Shown here: piece after piece, positions 36,992 to 46,279 of the stretch | Numbering within the stretch: the stretch's first letter is position 1 | Layout: each line of letters starts with the position of its first letter | Source: Gordonia iterans | GTDB taxonomy: Bacteria > Actinomycetota > Actinomycetes > Mycobacteriales > Mycobacteriaceae | DNA length: 64,000 nucleotides | Reading direction: 5' to 3' | NCBI RefSeq assembly: GCF_002993285.1 | Contig: NZ_CP027433.1 | Span: 1,798,001-1,862,000 of the forward strand | Made by a program: the position numbers and the translations under genes | Notes under the pieces: generated by a model | What the model saw: only the letters and a program-made list of their open reading frames with translations | The model's database searches: none | Told to the model about the DNA's origin: nothing

Positions 36992-37588
36992 TCACGCAGG
37001 TCCGAGCTGTTCGACGATGGCCTCGAGGGCTTCGGCGTCCGGGCCCGGCTCCGGAACGAACGCGGCCTGCCGGTAGTAGCGGAGTTCGCGGATCGACTCG
37101 CGGATGTCGGCGAGCGCTCGGTGCGCCAGACCCTTCTCCGGCTGGCCGAAGTAGATCGCCGGGAACCATCGGCGGCACAGTTCCTTGATCGAGCTGACGT
37201 CGATCATCCGGTAGTGCAGGAAGCCGTTCAGCTCGGGCATGTCGCGGGCGATGAAGGCGCGGTCGGTGGCGATGGAATTGCCGGCCAGCGGCACGCCGCC
37301 GCCCGGAATGTGCTCGCGCAGGTAGGTCAGCACCATCTGCTCTGCTTCGGCGACTGACACCGTCGACGCCCGCACCTCCTCGGTGAGGCCCGAGTCACGG
37401 TGCATCTTGACCACGACCGGAGGCATGCACGCCAGGGCGGCGTCGTCGGCGTGGATCACCACGTCCACACCGTCGCCGAGCACGTTCAGGTCACTGTCGG
37501 TGACCAGGGCCGCGATCTCGATGAGTTTGTCCGACCCGGTGTCAAGGCCGGTCATCTCGCAGTCGATCCAGACGAGTTTGTCTTCCAC
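36992..37588 (-). CDS. orn: Oligoribonuclease
   Basis: 3'-5' exonuclease that clears 2-5-nt RNAs and pGpG. 198 residues with the DEDDh set D9, E11 ([10 protein letters not shown]), D109 (SIATDRAF), H156 and D161 ([14 protein letters not shown]). GTG 37588 is chosen: it follows a TAGGCT -10 by 8 nt and gives the usual N-terminus [10 protein letters not shown] at residue 6; the longer frame adds nothing family-like. Lies downstream of cmrA, as Rv2509-Rv2511 in M. tuberculosis but without the gene between. Confidence 0.95.
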   Translation of the reverse strand: MEDKLVWIDCEMTGLDTGSDKLIEIAALVTDSDLNVLGDGVDVVIHADDAALACMPPVVVKMHRDSGLTEEVRASTVSVAEAEQMVLTYLREHIPGGGVPLAGNSIATDRAFIARDMPELNGFLHYRMIDVSSIKELCRRWFPAIYFGQPEKGLAHRALADIRESIRELRYYRQAAFVPEPGPDAEALEAIVEQLGPA

Positions 37589-37638
37589 GGGTACTGAGCC
37601 TAACCGGGCGCGGTCGTCGCGCCGGAGGGGAGTGCTCG

Positions 37639-37740
37639 CTGACCGTACTGTGGCGTACACCGAGCGCCTCGAACGCGTGAGCCTGGGAGAACGCCCGCGA
37701 CGAGTGCTCTCACCGCAGTTCTATGCCACAGTACGGTCAG
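37639..37740. repeat. 102-bp element with perfect 16-bp terminal inverted repeats
   Basis: CTGACCGTACTGTGGC (37639-37654) and GCCACAGTACGGTCAG (37725-37740) are exact inverted repeats 70 bp apart between cmrA and orn. The right arm contains the cmrA stop codon. Size and shape suit a miniature inverted-repeat element or a regulatory hairpin; no target-site duplication is obvious. Confidence 0.7.
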
Positions 37741-38546
37741 GAATCTTCGCCGAGCTTGGCATAGAAGGTCCCGACGATGGGGGCGACGATCGCGCGCGGC
37801 GTGTATCCGCCGGCCACCGACATCGCCTTCGACAGGGTTCCCGGCACCACACGCATCTTGTTGCGGCCCAAGGCATCCAGGCTCATCTCAGCGACGCGCT
37901 GGCTGGAGTGCCACAGGAAGTCGGGCACCATCTTGTCGACGATGGAGGCTTCCTCCTCGGTCGGCGTGTGAGTGCGGACCGGCCCGGGCGCCAGCAGCGT
38001 CACGTGCACGCCGGTGCCGCCGAGCTCACCGCGCAGCGACTCGCTGAAGGTGTTCACGAAGGCCTTGGTCGCGGCGTAGGTCGCATTGTTCGGGATGGGC
38101 ATGTTCCCGGCGGCCGAGCCGACCATGAGGATTCCGCCGGCGCCGCGCTCCACCATCTGGGGCAGCACGGCCAGGGTCAGGTCGTGAACGGCGTTGACGT
38201 TCAGCAACACCTGGGCGCGTTCGTAGTCGGGATCAAGCTCGGTGAGCGGGCCGAACGTCGCGATGCCGGCGTTGTTGCACAGGATCGAGATCTCCCGACC
38301 GGCGAGTTCGTCGCACAGAGTCTTCGTGGCGACGGGGTCGGAGAGGTCGGTGGCACGGACCTCCGCGGTGACTCCGCAGCGCCGTTCCAGCTCGTCGGCG
38401 AGTTCGGTGAGGATCTCGCCGCGCCGGGCGACCAGGATCAGGGAGTGGCCGCGGTCGGCGAGGACGCAGGCCAGCGCCATGCCGATGCCGGACGAGGCAC
38501 CGGTCACGACGGCGCGGGCGGAGGGGTTCGGTGCGGGAAGGGCCAT
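37737..38546 (-). CDS. cmrA: Short-chain dehydrogenase, mycolate (3-oxo) reductase CmrA
   Basis: NADPH-dependent SDR reducing the 3-oxo group of newly condensed mycolyl (as trehalose monomycolate precursor). 269 residues, like Rv2509 (268). TGASSGIG cofactor loop near 18-25, NNAG near 95, catalytic S (MVGSAAG), Y-x-x-x-K (TYAATKAF). Start ATG 38546 is preferred to 38555 because a TAGGAT -10 ends exactly 7 nt before it (leaderless) and because it matches the homologue length. The cmrA-orn order as in mycobacteria supports the specific assignment and indicates a mycolate-making host. Confidence 0.85.
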   Translation of the reverse strand: MALPAPNPSARAVVTGASSGIGMALACVLADRGHSLILVARRGEILTELADELERRCGVTAEVRATDLSDPVATKTLCDELAGREISILCNNAGIATFGPLTELDPDYERAQVLLNVNAVHDLTLAVLPQMVERGAGGILMVGSAAGNMPIPNNATYAATKAFVNTFSESLRGELGGTGVHVTLLAPGPVRTHTPTEEEASIVDKMVPDFLWHSSQRVAEMSLDALGRNKMRVVPGTLSKAMSVAGGYTPRAIVAPIVGTFYAKLGEDS

Positions 38547-38670
38547 GCCGGTCATCCTAGGGGGCGGACCGGTGGCACCTCCGTCCGAGTGTGCGCGCCG
38601 GCCTCACTGCAACGCCGACCGGACATAACCGACAACCTTCGGTACTGGCGCGGCTCCCGGTCATCGGAGT

Positions 38671-38676
38671 GATAAT
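38671..38676 (+). promoter_or_regulatory. -10 element of the first LAL regulator
   Basis: GATAAT followed by six bases and ATG 38683, with no Shine-Dalgarno sequence: a leaderless transcript is likely. The same arrangement precedes the second LAL gene (GATAAT at 41492-41497, GTG 41504). Confidence 0.55.
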
Positions 38677-38682
38677 CGACCG

Positions 38683-41289
38683 ATGACCGGGGTAGATGAG
38701 GCGGGTATCCGCTCTGCTCAGGTGCTCAAGCGCGTGGGCATGGAACGAGACCTTCCGGTGCAAGGCTGCGTCCTCACCGGGCGGTCGCGGTCGGGTAAAA
38801 CGACGGCACTGGCCGCGTTGCGGGACCGGATCGTCGGCCCGGTCATCGAGATCAGCGGGTTGCGAAAGACTGCGGGCCTGGTGTTCGGGCATCTGCTGTC
38901 CGAGTTTGTGCCGGAAGAGTCGGGCGACAGTCGATTCGCGATCTGGCTGCGCTGGGCGGTGGCAGACGAGATTCAGGAGCGGGCGGTGACCGCGCTCTTC
39001 ATCGACGATGCCGATCAGTTGGACGCGGATGCGGCGTCGATCGTCCATTCACTGGTCGTGCACGACGCGGTGCCGGTCTATCTGGCCGTCGCGGTCGACG
39101 GCGGCCCGTCGATCCCACCGGTGCTGCGATCGTTGTGGAAAGACGGATACCTGCCGCGAATCGATTTGGCGCCGATCGGCGATACGGAGGTGCGTGACTA
39201 CCTCGAGCAAGTGGTCGGGGCACCGGTGACGGTTCGGGACATCGATGCGTTCACCCGCTGGTCTCGAGGCGACCCGGGAGTTCTCGTCGACTTGGTGGCT
39301 TCGTCGATGGTGACGAGTCAGTGGCAGGTGATCAACGGGGTGGCGATACTGGCGGACCGCCCGGTGCCGCCGCCCGACCTCGTGGAGACGCTGGCGGCAT
39401 CGGTGGAGATGATGCCGCCGGAGATCCTGTCGGTCGTCGAAGCTTTCGGGGCGGCGATCCCGGTGATCGGCGGTCGAATGCTCGATTGGCTGCCCTTGCC
39501 GCCGATGGTGGAACTTGCCGGCATGGACGCCCTCCTGGAGGCAGAGCGTTGCGGTGTCATCATCGCCGACTCGACACGCGTTCGACTCACCGTTCCGTTT
39601 CTGGCGGACGTGGTGGCTGCGCGAACCCCGGCATTGCGGCGGGCGCAATTGGCAGGCGAACTCGCCCGTGCGATCGAGAAGGCCTCGGACAGGTCATCGG
39701 AAGCCCGAGGTGCCGAGGCCCTCACACTGACCGGCCTGTTGACGCGGTCGTCGCTCGGCCGGCCTTCAGCGGCGGAACGACGCGCCGCAGTGCGTGGCGC
39801 TCTGCGTCTCGGTGACGCTGCGGCCGCCCGAACCCTCGCCGCTCTGAGCACCGCGCCGGACTCGGCGCGCGATCCCGAGCTCGCCGCGCTTGCGACGTGG
39901 GCGCTCGTCCACCTGAACGACAACGAGGCCATCTACGGGATGCTCGGCGAATGGGGCGAGGATCCACTGCCCGCCTGGCGAGGACTCGCAGATTTCTTCG
40001 TCGAGTTCGCTGAACGAAGGGCTGTGGGTTCGCGGGAGTTTCTTGCTCGGCACGATTCGGCGCACGGAGGATTGCTCGGCAGCGTCGCCGAGTGGATGAT
40101 CCGGGATCGGCTGAGCGGTGCCTGGTTCGGCGTTCTGGTCGCTGAGGCAGCGGTGTTGACCGGCCGCTGCCGAGAGGCGCGCGCACTGCTAGACACCGCG
40201 CGACCGGCGGCCGAAGACGACGGCCTGCTCATCTTCCATCTGGTGCTGGTCGACGAGCGGCTCGAGAAGCTGGTTGCCGGAAGCGCGTCGGCGAGCGGTC
40301 TGGCGGAGAAGGAACGGCGGTCCAACGTCTGGCGCAGTGACCAGGTGTGTGCCTCAGCCGACTTCACCTGTGGCGTCGCCCATGCCGGTGCCGGGCGGTT
40401 CGGCGAGGCTGTGCGAGAACTGCGTGATTGCGCGCCGTTTCTGGCCCGGACGCGGCTCGCGGACTGGCCGTCTCGCCTGATCAGGCGCGTCGAGGCGATG
40501 ACCGGCGCTGGGCCGTCGCGCTCGGAGGGGGACGGCGCCGTGGGGAATGGCGTGGAGTCGGCTGAAGCGGAGGCCGCGGAGGCGATTCCGGTCGATCCGT
40601 ACGATCTGATCACCGCGGCCGAGCGTGGATTGGACCGGGCGTGGGCATTGGCGGCTGCGGGCGAGGCCGGCTCTGCCGTCGACCTTCTTCTCGGCGCCGG
40701 CGAGCGGATGGTCGACACTGCGCCCGCGTTGGCCGTCGAGCAGCTGGAGACCGCTGCACGGTTCCTGGTCCCGGGGGCCACGGCCGAGTCGCGCCGGCTG
40801 GCTGGGCTCGCCGACACTGTTGAGCAGCAGATGGAGCCGGTGTCTCGGGTCCAGCTCCTCGCCGAGTATGCGAGGGCGATCCTCGAAGTCGACGGTGAAG
40901 GTCTCGACGTCGTTGCGGACAAGTTCCGGTGCCGGGGAGAGTTGCCGGTCGCGGCGGACACGTTGGTCCAGGCTGCCGCCGCGCACCGCGTGGACGGCCG
41001 TACCGACGCGGCGTTGGCGAGTGCGTCTGCGGCGCACAAGCTGGTCAGCGAGGTGGGTGGTCTCGCAACACCGATGCAGCGAGTGGTCGTCGCGCCGGTC
41101 CTGACCCGGCGCGAGCAGGAGATCGTGAGTCTGGCCGCCGAGTCACTCACCAACGCACAGATTGCCGAACGATTGCAGCTCTCGGTACGAACCGTCGAAG
41201 GACACTTGCTGCGCGCCTGCGGGAAGTTCGGAGTCCGCGACAGAAGGGCACTCGCCGAGTGCTGGCGTGATCTGGGATCGTCCGTCTGA
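38683..41289 (+). CDS. Large ATP-binding LuxR-family (LAL) transcriptional regulator
   Basis: 868 residues. N-terminal AAA/STAND-type ATPase: Walker A GRSRSGKTT at 33-41, Walker B TALFIDDADQLD near 104-115. A long helical TPR-like middle (about 340-780) probably senses a ligand or partner. C-terminal LuxR helix-turn-helix from about 803 (LTRREQEIVSLAAESLTNAQ, recognition helix LSVRTVEGHLLRACGKF). Leaderless promoter at 38671. Followed in the same direction by a second LAL gene that is different in sequence. Target genes are unknown; the closest candidates are the neighbouring membrane and secreted proteins. Confidence 0.88.
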   Translation: MTGVDEAGIRSAQVLKRVGMERDLPVQGCVLTGRSRSGKTTALAALRDRIVGPVIEISGLRKTAGLVFGHLLSEFVPEESGDSRFAIWLRWAVADEIQERAVTALFIDDADQLDADAASIVHSLVVHDAVPVYLAVAVDGGPSIPPVLRSLWKDGYLPRIDLAPIGDTEVRDYLEQVVGAPVTVRDIDAFTRWSRGDPGVLVDLVASSMVTSQWQVINGVAILADRPVPPPDLVETLAASVEMMPPEILSVVEAFGAAIPVIGGRMLDWLPLPPMVELAGMDALLEAERCGVIIADSTRVRLTVPFLADVVAARTPALRRAQLAGELARAIEKASDRSSEARGAEALTLTGLLTRSSLGRPSAAERRAAVRGALRLGDAAAARTLAALSTAPDSARDPELAALATWALVHLNDNEAIYGMLGEWGEDPLPAWRGLADFFVEFAERRAVGSREFLARHDSAHGGLLGSVAEWMIRDRLSGAWFGVLVAEAAVLTGRCREARALLDTARPAAEDDGLLIFHLVLVDERLEKLVAGSASASGLAEKERRSNVWRSDQVCASADFTCGVAHAGAGRFGEAVRELRDCAPFLARTRLADWPSRLIRRVEAMTGAGPSRSEGDGAVGNGVESAEAEAAEAIPVDPYDLITAAERGLDRAWALAAAGEAGSAVDLLLGAGERMVDTAPALAVEQLETAARFLVPGATAESRRLAGLADTVEQQMEPVSRVQLLAEYARAILEVDGEGLDVVADKFRCRGELPVAADTLVQAAAAHRVDGRTDAALASASAAHKLVSEVGGLATPMQRVVVAPVLTRREQEIVSLAAESLTNAQIAERLQLSVRTVEGHLLRACGKFGVRDRRALAECWRDLGSSV

Positions 41290-41299
41290 TGCTCTCCCC

Positions 41300-41401
41300 G
41301 TGGACAGGTATCTGATCAACCAGGTGCATCACCGGCTTCGCGTCTACGGCATCCCCAAGTACATGGCCGACACCGGCGTACCGGCTCACCGGTCTCGATA
41401 G
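41300..41401 (+). CDS. Possible 33-residue small protein between the two LAL genes
   Basis: GTG 41300 to TAG 41401 encodes a peptide beginning MDRYLINQVHHRLRVYG, then IPKYMADTGVPAHRSR. Third positions are strongly GC-biased and the composition is protein-like, in contrast to other frames here. The last codons and stop (CGGTCTCGATAG) match the GGTCTCGATA repeat word seen after the PadR gene. CTCTCC precedes the start, so there is no good ribosome site; it may be a remnant of a larger gene instead. Confidence 0.35.
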   Translation: MDRYLINQVHHRLRVYGIPKYMADTGVPAHRSR

Positions 41402-41503
41402 CGGACGTGCCAGCGGTCGTCGGGTGTCGGCCGCTCAGAAGGTGTGCGCCCGGATCCGCCGGAATCGTCCGGAGACGACCCTGTCGTGGCCGATAATCCG
41501 AAG

Positions 41504-44050
41504 GTGGTCGCGTGGAGATACCGCCGCACCGCCGAGTTCGATGCGGTGACCTCGGCCTGGGAGGCTGGGCGCCCGATCCTGCTCACCGGTGCGCCGGGAC
41601 TGGGCAAGACCACGCTCGCGCGACAGTTCGCCGGGACTCTGGGCCGGACGCCGTTCTGGATCATCGGAACGCCCGCGATGGCGGATACACCGCTCGGCGC
41701 GGTGAGCGCCGCGGTGCACATCGACGCCGGCGACGATGTCGGGGCGATCGTGGAGAAGCTGCGCGCACGGCTCGCCGGGGGAGCGGTCCTCGTCGTCGAG
41801 GCGGCCGAACACCTGGATTCCACATCTGCCGCGGTCGTGGGCCGAGTCTTCACGTCGATAGCAGGCGCCGGATTCGTCACGACACAGACCGCCGTCGATC
41901 CAGCTCTGCGGACGGTGCTGGATGCGGCGGGTATCGTCGAGGTGACGCTGGCGCCGCTGGATCTTCGCGCGATGACGGAGCTGGTGGAGGAACGACTGTG
42001 TGGGCCGCTCGCGGTCGCGGATACCGTGCGGATTCACCGGGTGTGCGGAGGCAATCCGTTCTATCTGATCGAGTACGTCGACGGCGCGCTGCGCGCCGGA
42101 GATCTGGTGTCCGGCGCCGACAGGGTCTGGCGGCTGCGTCGGCCGGCGGGGGTGAGTGACGAGTTGCGGCGCGTGGGTGTGGAACGACTCGCGTCGGCGG
42201 ACCCGGCCGAACTGAGGCTTCTGGATCTCCTGAGTCTGTGCGAGCCGTTGCCACGGGTAGTGGTGGACCGCCTCGGACTCACCGAGGGGATCGGTGCCGC
42301 CGAGGGCGAACTGGTACTTCCACTCGACGACTTCGTTGTTCCCGGACAGGCGATGTTCACCGAGATCCGCCGTGCTCAGCTGGGAGAGTTGCAGCGCCGC
42401 GGGCTCGTCGTCGACCTTGTCGACGCGCTCGGTGAGGTGGCGACCCCGGTCGCCGGGTTGCACCGGGCCCGACTGTGTCTGGAGTACGGCATCTCCCTCG
42501 ATGCGGCGCCCTTCACGGAAGCCTCGTCGACGGCGTACTTCCTGGGCGACCTCCCGCTCGCGGCCCGATTGGCGGAGGAGGCCGTCGATCGGGGAGCAGG
42601 CTTGCCTGCGCTGCTGCAGCTCTCGCGGGCGAAGTCCGGCATCGGCCAGGCCAGTGAAGCGCTCGCCGTGCTCGACGGAGTCGAACCGGACTCGTTGCGC
42701 GAGGCGGACCTGGCCGGCTACGCGATCACCGTCGCGATCAACCACACCGCGGGAGACGGTGATCACGCTGCGGCGGTCGCGGTGCTCGACAAGTTCGAAC
42801 CGCGGGTGGAGTCCACGGAGCTCCGTTCGGCGTTCGCGGCCCTCCGGGGGCTCGCGCTGATCCATTCGGGTGCACAGTACGGCGCTCTTCGCTGCGCGCG
42901 AACGGCGCAGAAGACGGCGGGCACGTCACTGTGGACGTCCGTCGGCCGCCATGTGGAAGCGGAGGTTCTGCGCAGATCAGGGGAGGTGCGCCGACCCCTC
43001 GCGTTAGTGCGCCGGTCGGTGGCGCAGCAACCGGGCTCGTCGCTGGCAGAAGTTGGCGCACAGCGCACGCTCGTACAGGCGCTGCTGTCCGACGGAGACC
43101 TTGCGGCAGCCCGTCGCGCAGCCGAAGCGCTCTTGGAAACGACATTGCTGCAACACATTCCGAGTGCGGTTGCGTGCAGCACGGCAGCACTCGTCGAAGC
43201 GGCAGGCGGTTCCTTCGCGGCGGCGCGCCGGTACTGTGAGAGCGCGCTGGACTCTCTCGGAAACGGTGATCGGACAGGTCTCGGTCGGGGGACGGCTATG
43301 CACTTGGCGGTGGTCTGCGCGGTCGCCGGTGACGTCGACGGCGCTCGTCGCGCGGCCTCGTGGTGCGAGCAGGTGAGCCCCGCCGTCGACGGCTGGCCGG
43401 GCATCAACCCCCGCCTTGCGCGTGCGGCTGTTCAGGTGGCTCACGGCGAAGTGACGCGTCCGTGTGCAACGCTGCGCTCGGTGGCTGCGGTGTGTGTGAC
43501 CGCCGACGAGCACTATGACGCACTCACGGTGCTGCACTGGGCTGTCCGGTTCGGTGATCGCAAGGCGATCGCGGAGTTCCTCGCCGTGGCCGGCGCTTGC
43601 GAGGGTCGGCTTGTACGCCTGCAGGAGCGGCACGCGCGGGGGCTGCGTGCCCGCGACGCCGACGAACTGGTACGGGTCTCGGAGGCGTTCGCAGACCTCG
43701 GGTATCTCCCGTTCGCGTCTGACACTCTGGCGCAAGCGATCACCACAGTGCGAGACGACGAGAACCTCCGGCCCGCGCGGCGTGAGGAGGCCGTGGCTCT
43801 GTTGACCAACCGGCTGTCGGAACTGCGCGAGCAGTGCGAGCGCTTCCTCACTCCGGCCGTCCGGGATGCCGAATTGCCGGTGGCGTTGACTCCACGCGAG
43901 CTCGAGGTGCTCTGTCTGATGTCTTCAGGGCACTCGCGGGCCGAGTCTGCTGAGCTCCTAGGTGTTGCTCTCGCGTCGGTCTCGTCGGTGCGGAGTCGCC
44001 TCCGCGAGAAACTCCTGGCGCGTGTGGCTGATCGTCGTTCGCACGAGTGA
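41504..44050 (+). CDS. Second large ATP-binding LuxR-family (LAL) transcriptional regulator
   Basis: 848 residues from GTG 41504. That start follows GATAAT (41492-41497) by six bases, exactly as at the first LAL gene; the frame is open to GTG 41444, which would add 20 residues. Walker A GAPGLGKTT near 30-38, Walker B AVLVVEAAEHLD near 90-101 (Glu replaces the usual Asp pair), helical TPR-like middle, C-terminal LuxR HTH from about 787 (LTPRELEVLCLMSSGHSRAE, then LLGVALASVSSVRSRLREKL). The first LAL protein shares this architecture but little sequence, so they are old paralogues or separate acquisitions. Its stop lies 12 bp from the convergent gene. Confidence 0.85.
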   Translation: MVAWRYRRTAEFDAVTSAWEAGRPILLTGAPGLGKTTLARQFAGTLGRTPFWIIGTPAMADTPLGAVSAAVHIDAGDDVGAIVEKLRARLAGGAVLVVEAAEHLDSTSAAVVGRVFTSIAGAGFVTTQTAVDPALRTVLDAAGIVEVTLAPLDLRAMTELVEERLCGPLAVADTVRIHRVCGGNPFYLIEYVDGALRAGDLVSGADRVWRLRRPAGVSDELRRVGVERLASADPAELRLLDLLSLCEPLPRVVVDRLGLTEGIGAAEGELVLPLDDFVVPGQAMFTEIRRAQLGELQRRGLVVDLVDALGEVATPVAGLHRARLCLEYGISLDAAPFTEASSTAYFLGDLPLAARLAEEAVDRGAGLPALLQLSRAKSGIGQASEALAVLDGVEPDSLREADLAGYAITVAINHTAGDGDHAAAVAVLDKFEPRVESTELRSAFAALRGLALIHSGAQYGALRCARTAQKTAGTSLWTSVGRHVEAEVLRRSGEVRRPLALVRRSVAQQPGSSLAEVGAQRTLVQALLSDGDLAAARRAAEALLETTLLQHIPSAVACSTAALVEAAGGSFAAARRYCESALDSLGNGDRTGLGRGTAMHLAVVCAVAGDVDGARRAASWCEQVSPAVDGWPGINPRLARAAVQVAHGEVTRPCATLRSVAAVCVTADEHYDALTVLHWAVRFGDRKAIAEFLAVAGACEGRLVRLQERHARGLRARDADELVRVSEAFADLGYLPFASDTLAQAITTVRDDENLRPARREEAVALLTNRLSELREQCERFLTPAVRDAELPVALTPRELEVLCLMSSGHSRAESAELLGVALASVSSVRSRLREKLLARVADRRSHE

Positions 44051-44062
44051 CGGCGGGGCCCG

Positions 44063-45994
44063 CTACGCCGGACAGCAATCGCAGCAGTGCGGGCCCGCTT
44101 GGCTTGGGTTGACCGGAGTTCTCCCGCGGATACCAGCCCTGCCGTACGCGAGACTGTTACCACTCTGGATCGGTTGCCTGACGTCGCCTACTGGAACTGC
44201 CGGCGCCATCCGCGAGTCCCAGTACTGCTGGAGAGCTCCCCCGTGAGCTTCGACGAAGGCGGTCAGAAAGGGATCCTGGCTGAACTGCTTGAGGGGTATC
44301 GGATCCTGCAGGAGCCTTCCGCTGAGCAGGCTGATTATCATGTCGACGGCTAGGGCATCCGTCGGTTCAGTCACGGCGAGGCGACACGCCTCGTTGTATC
44401 GGACGGTGGTGCTGCGGGTCATACCGCAGGCGAAGGTTGCCCTGACGTGTTCGCTGCTGATCGGGGTAAGCATCGGGGCGATGTTGTTCTGCTCCACGCC
44501 GACGTACCGGGCGTCGTTCAATCCGACAAGCCCGGGATAGGCGATCAGCAGAAGGCCGGCGCTGACCTGACTGAGCTCTTCGACCAGGAGCCGGGAATCC
44601 GGTCCGAGGTCGGGTCGGGTTCTGGCTCGGAAACACGTGAGATAGAACCCCCGGGTGTTGGTCCGCGCGGCTGTTCGGAGCGCCTCGGATGGGCCTTGCG
44701 GCGGCGGGTCTTCGGGTGTTTCCGCGCCGCCATTCGTGTCTTGGCCGAAGGAGAGTTGGACCGCATTGAGGCTCACCGCCGCAGCGCTGCATTGAACGCG
44801 GAGCCGCAGGAGTTCGGCCGGCGGCGGCAGCGGAGGTTCAGGAGCTTCCCAAGCCGGCGGCGACGGTTCCGGGGTGCGCGCTCCGGCCGACAATCCGATC
44901 TCGCCGGTCATGCGCGATAGCCACGTGAGGTATTCTTCGGTCTGTTCGGCGGCGGTCGCCTGACGATCGACGATGTTGCGGAAGGCGATGCGGCATTGCA
45001 GGTTTCCGTGATCGTCGGAAGCGGCGCGCCGCAGAATGCTGATGCGGGAAGACTCGCCCGGCTTCAGCGTCGCGGCGGCATAGGTCCAGCCGATGCTCCG
45101 CCACTGAGTCGCACCAGCCAGCCAGGCGTCGTCGTTGCGGTAGTTCTCGGCGAGGCTGACCAGGATTGCGGCCGCGACCATGTGTTCAGGTGGTATCTGG
45201 ACGCCGCCGATGCTCAGTTCGTGGGCGTGCAGGGTGCAGCAATGAACGGCTCTGCCATTGCGGGTGATCTGGAAGCTGACGGTGGTGTCGTTTTCACCAG
45301 AGCCGCGTGTTAAGTACACCTTCCACGGAGCGAAGCCGATGATCGCGGCGAAGGCCTTAAGCACCTTGCCGGCAAGGCTGGTGCCGAGCTCGAAGATCGC
45401 GGCGCCTTCCAAGACATGGGCGTCGAATCCATTCGGAACCTCTATGCCCGAGGCCGACGAAGGACTGATCCCCTCCAGTGCGGCAGCGACCTTCATTGGG
45501 GTGGTCGGTCGGTCGAAGTCCTTCGCGTCGGAGACTTCGGTGATCAGGACTCGCTTTCGCGTGCTGATTGTGCGGGCGAAGCAAGTGACGGCTCCGACTC
45601 CGAGGGCGAGAAGGAGCACCAGGACCCCGGCGTCGTGAGGCCGCCAGCTCCCGTAGAGCAAGGGAAACAAGACCAAGGCGATTCCGAAAACCGCCCCGCC
45701 CCGAGCGATGAGTGCCCGCCGCTCCCTACTGCCCGGCTTCCGGTCCACACCGGGTACTGCGGCGACCAGTCGAGCGAGTACTAGCGCCGCCGCGAGGATC
45801 AGCACTCCCTGCCACAGCAGCGCTCCGAGATGCGTGAGGATGTTCTGGATGAAGTTCGTCCAGTGGTCGTGCATGGCCTCGGGGGAGGTGGCGGCGTCGT
45901 CAGCACGAGCCGGGCCTGTGCCCGCGCACACGACCAGAGATGTCCCGGCCATTGCCGCTACCCCGCGGGCACGCAGCTTTGCTGTCCTGCGCAT
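44063..45994 (-). CDS. Membrane-anchored protein of unknown function
   Basis: No family recognised. 643 residues from ATG 45994: an N-terminal signal-like helix (MAGTSLVVCAGTGPARA), then three membrane helices within the first ~150 residues (LLWQGVLILAAALVLARLV, GAVFGIALVLFPLLYG, AGVLVLLLALGVGAVTCFA). A ~490-residue soluble region follows with a Pro-rich linker near 370-385 and several Cys, ending in CCDCCPA. It is divergent from a secreted-protein gene and next to two LAL regulators, suggesting one regulated surface or secretion module (inference). A longer frame to 46045 is possible. Codon use is a little less GC-biased than in the nuo region. Confidence 0.7.
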   Translation of the reverse strand: MRRTAKLRARGVAAMAGTSLVVCAGTGPARADDAATSPEAMHDHWTNFIQNILTHLGALLWQGVLILAAALVLARLVAAVPGVDRKPGSRERRALIARGGAVFGIALVLFPLLYGSWRPHDAGVLVLLLALGVGAVTCFARTISTRKRVLITEVSDAKDFDRPTTPMKVAAALEGISPSSASGIEVPNGFDAHVLEGAAIFELGTSLAGKVLKAFAAIIGFAPWKVYLTRGSGENDTTVSFQITRNGRAVHCCTLHAHELSIGGVQIPPEHMVAAAILVSLAENYRNDDAWLAGATQWRSIGWTYAAATLKPGESSRISILRRAASDDHGNLQCRIAFRNIVDRQATAAEQTEEYLTWLSRMTGEIGLSAGARTPEPSPPAWEAPEPPLPPPAELLRLRVQCSAAAVSLNAVQLSFGQDTNGGAETPEDPPPQGPSEALRTAARTNTRGFYLTCFRARTRPDLGPDSRLLVEELSQVSAGLLLIAYPGLVGLNDARYVGVEQNNIAPMLTPISSEHVRATFACGMTRSTTVRYNEACRLAVTEPTDALAVDMIISLLSGRLLQDPIPLKQFSQDPFLTAFVEAHGGALQQYWDSRMAPAVPVGDVRQPIQSGNSLAYGRAGIRGRTPVNPSQAGPHCCDCCPA

Positions 45995-46279
45995 GGCGAT
46001 CCTGTTCCGTGTGGGCGTTGAGGCATCCGTTCGTCCAGCGTGCACAAGGGGCTGTCCGTCGCGATAGTTGATGAACTACCTGGATCTCATCGTCGGACTA
46101 CGCAGATGGCCTCGATGTATTGCATGGTGCGGGAGGTGGAGTCGGCGTCATGCGTAGTTGCAATGGAGTGATCGGGTAGTCGAGTCGCTATCGCTGGCGA
46201 AGTGCCTAAAGGAAATCTGAGAAACGGAGGTTCGAACTCGAGAGGAAATTTCAACAGTCGAATTGGGAGGAGTGGGATC

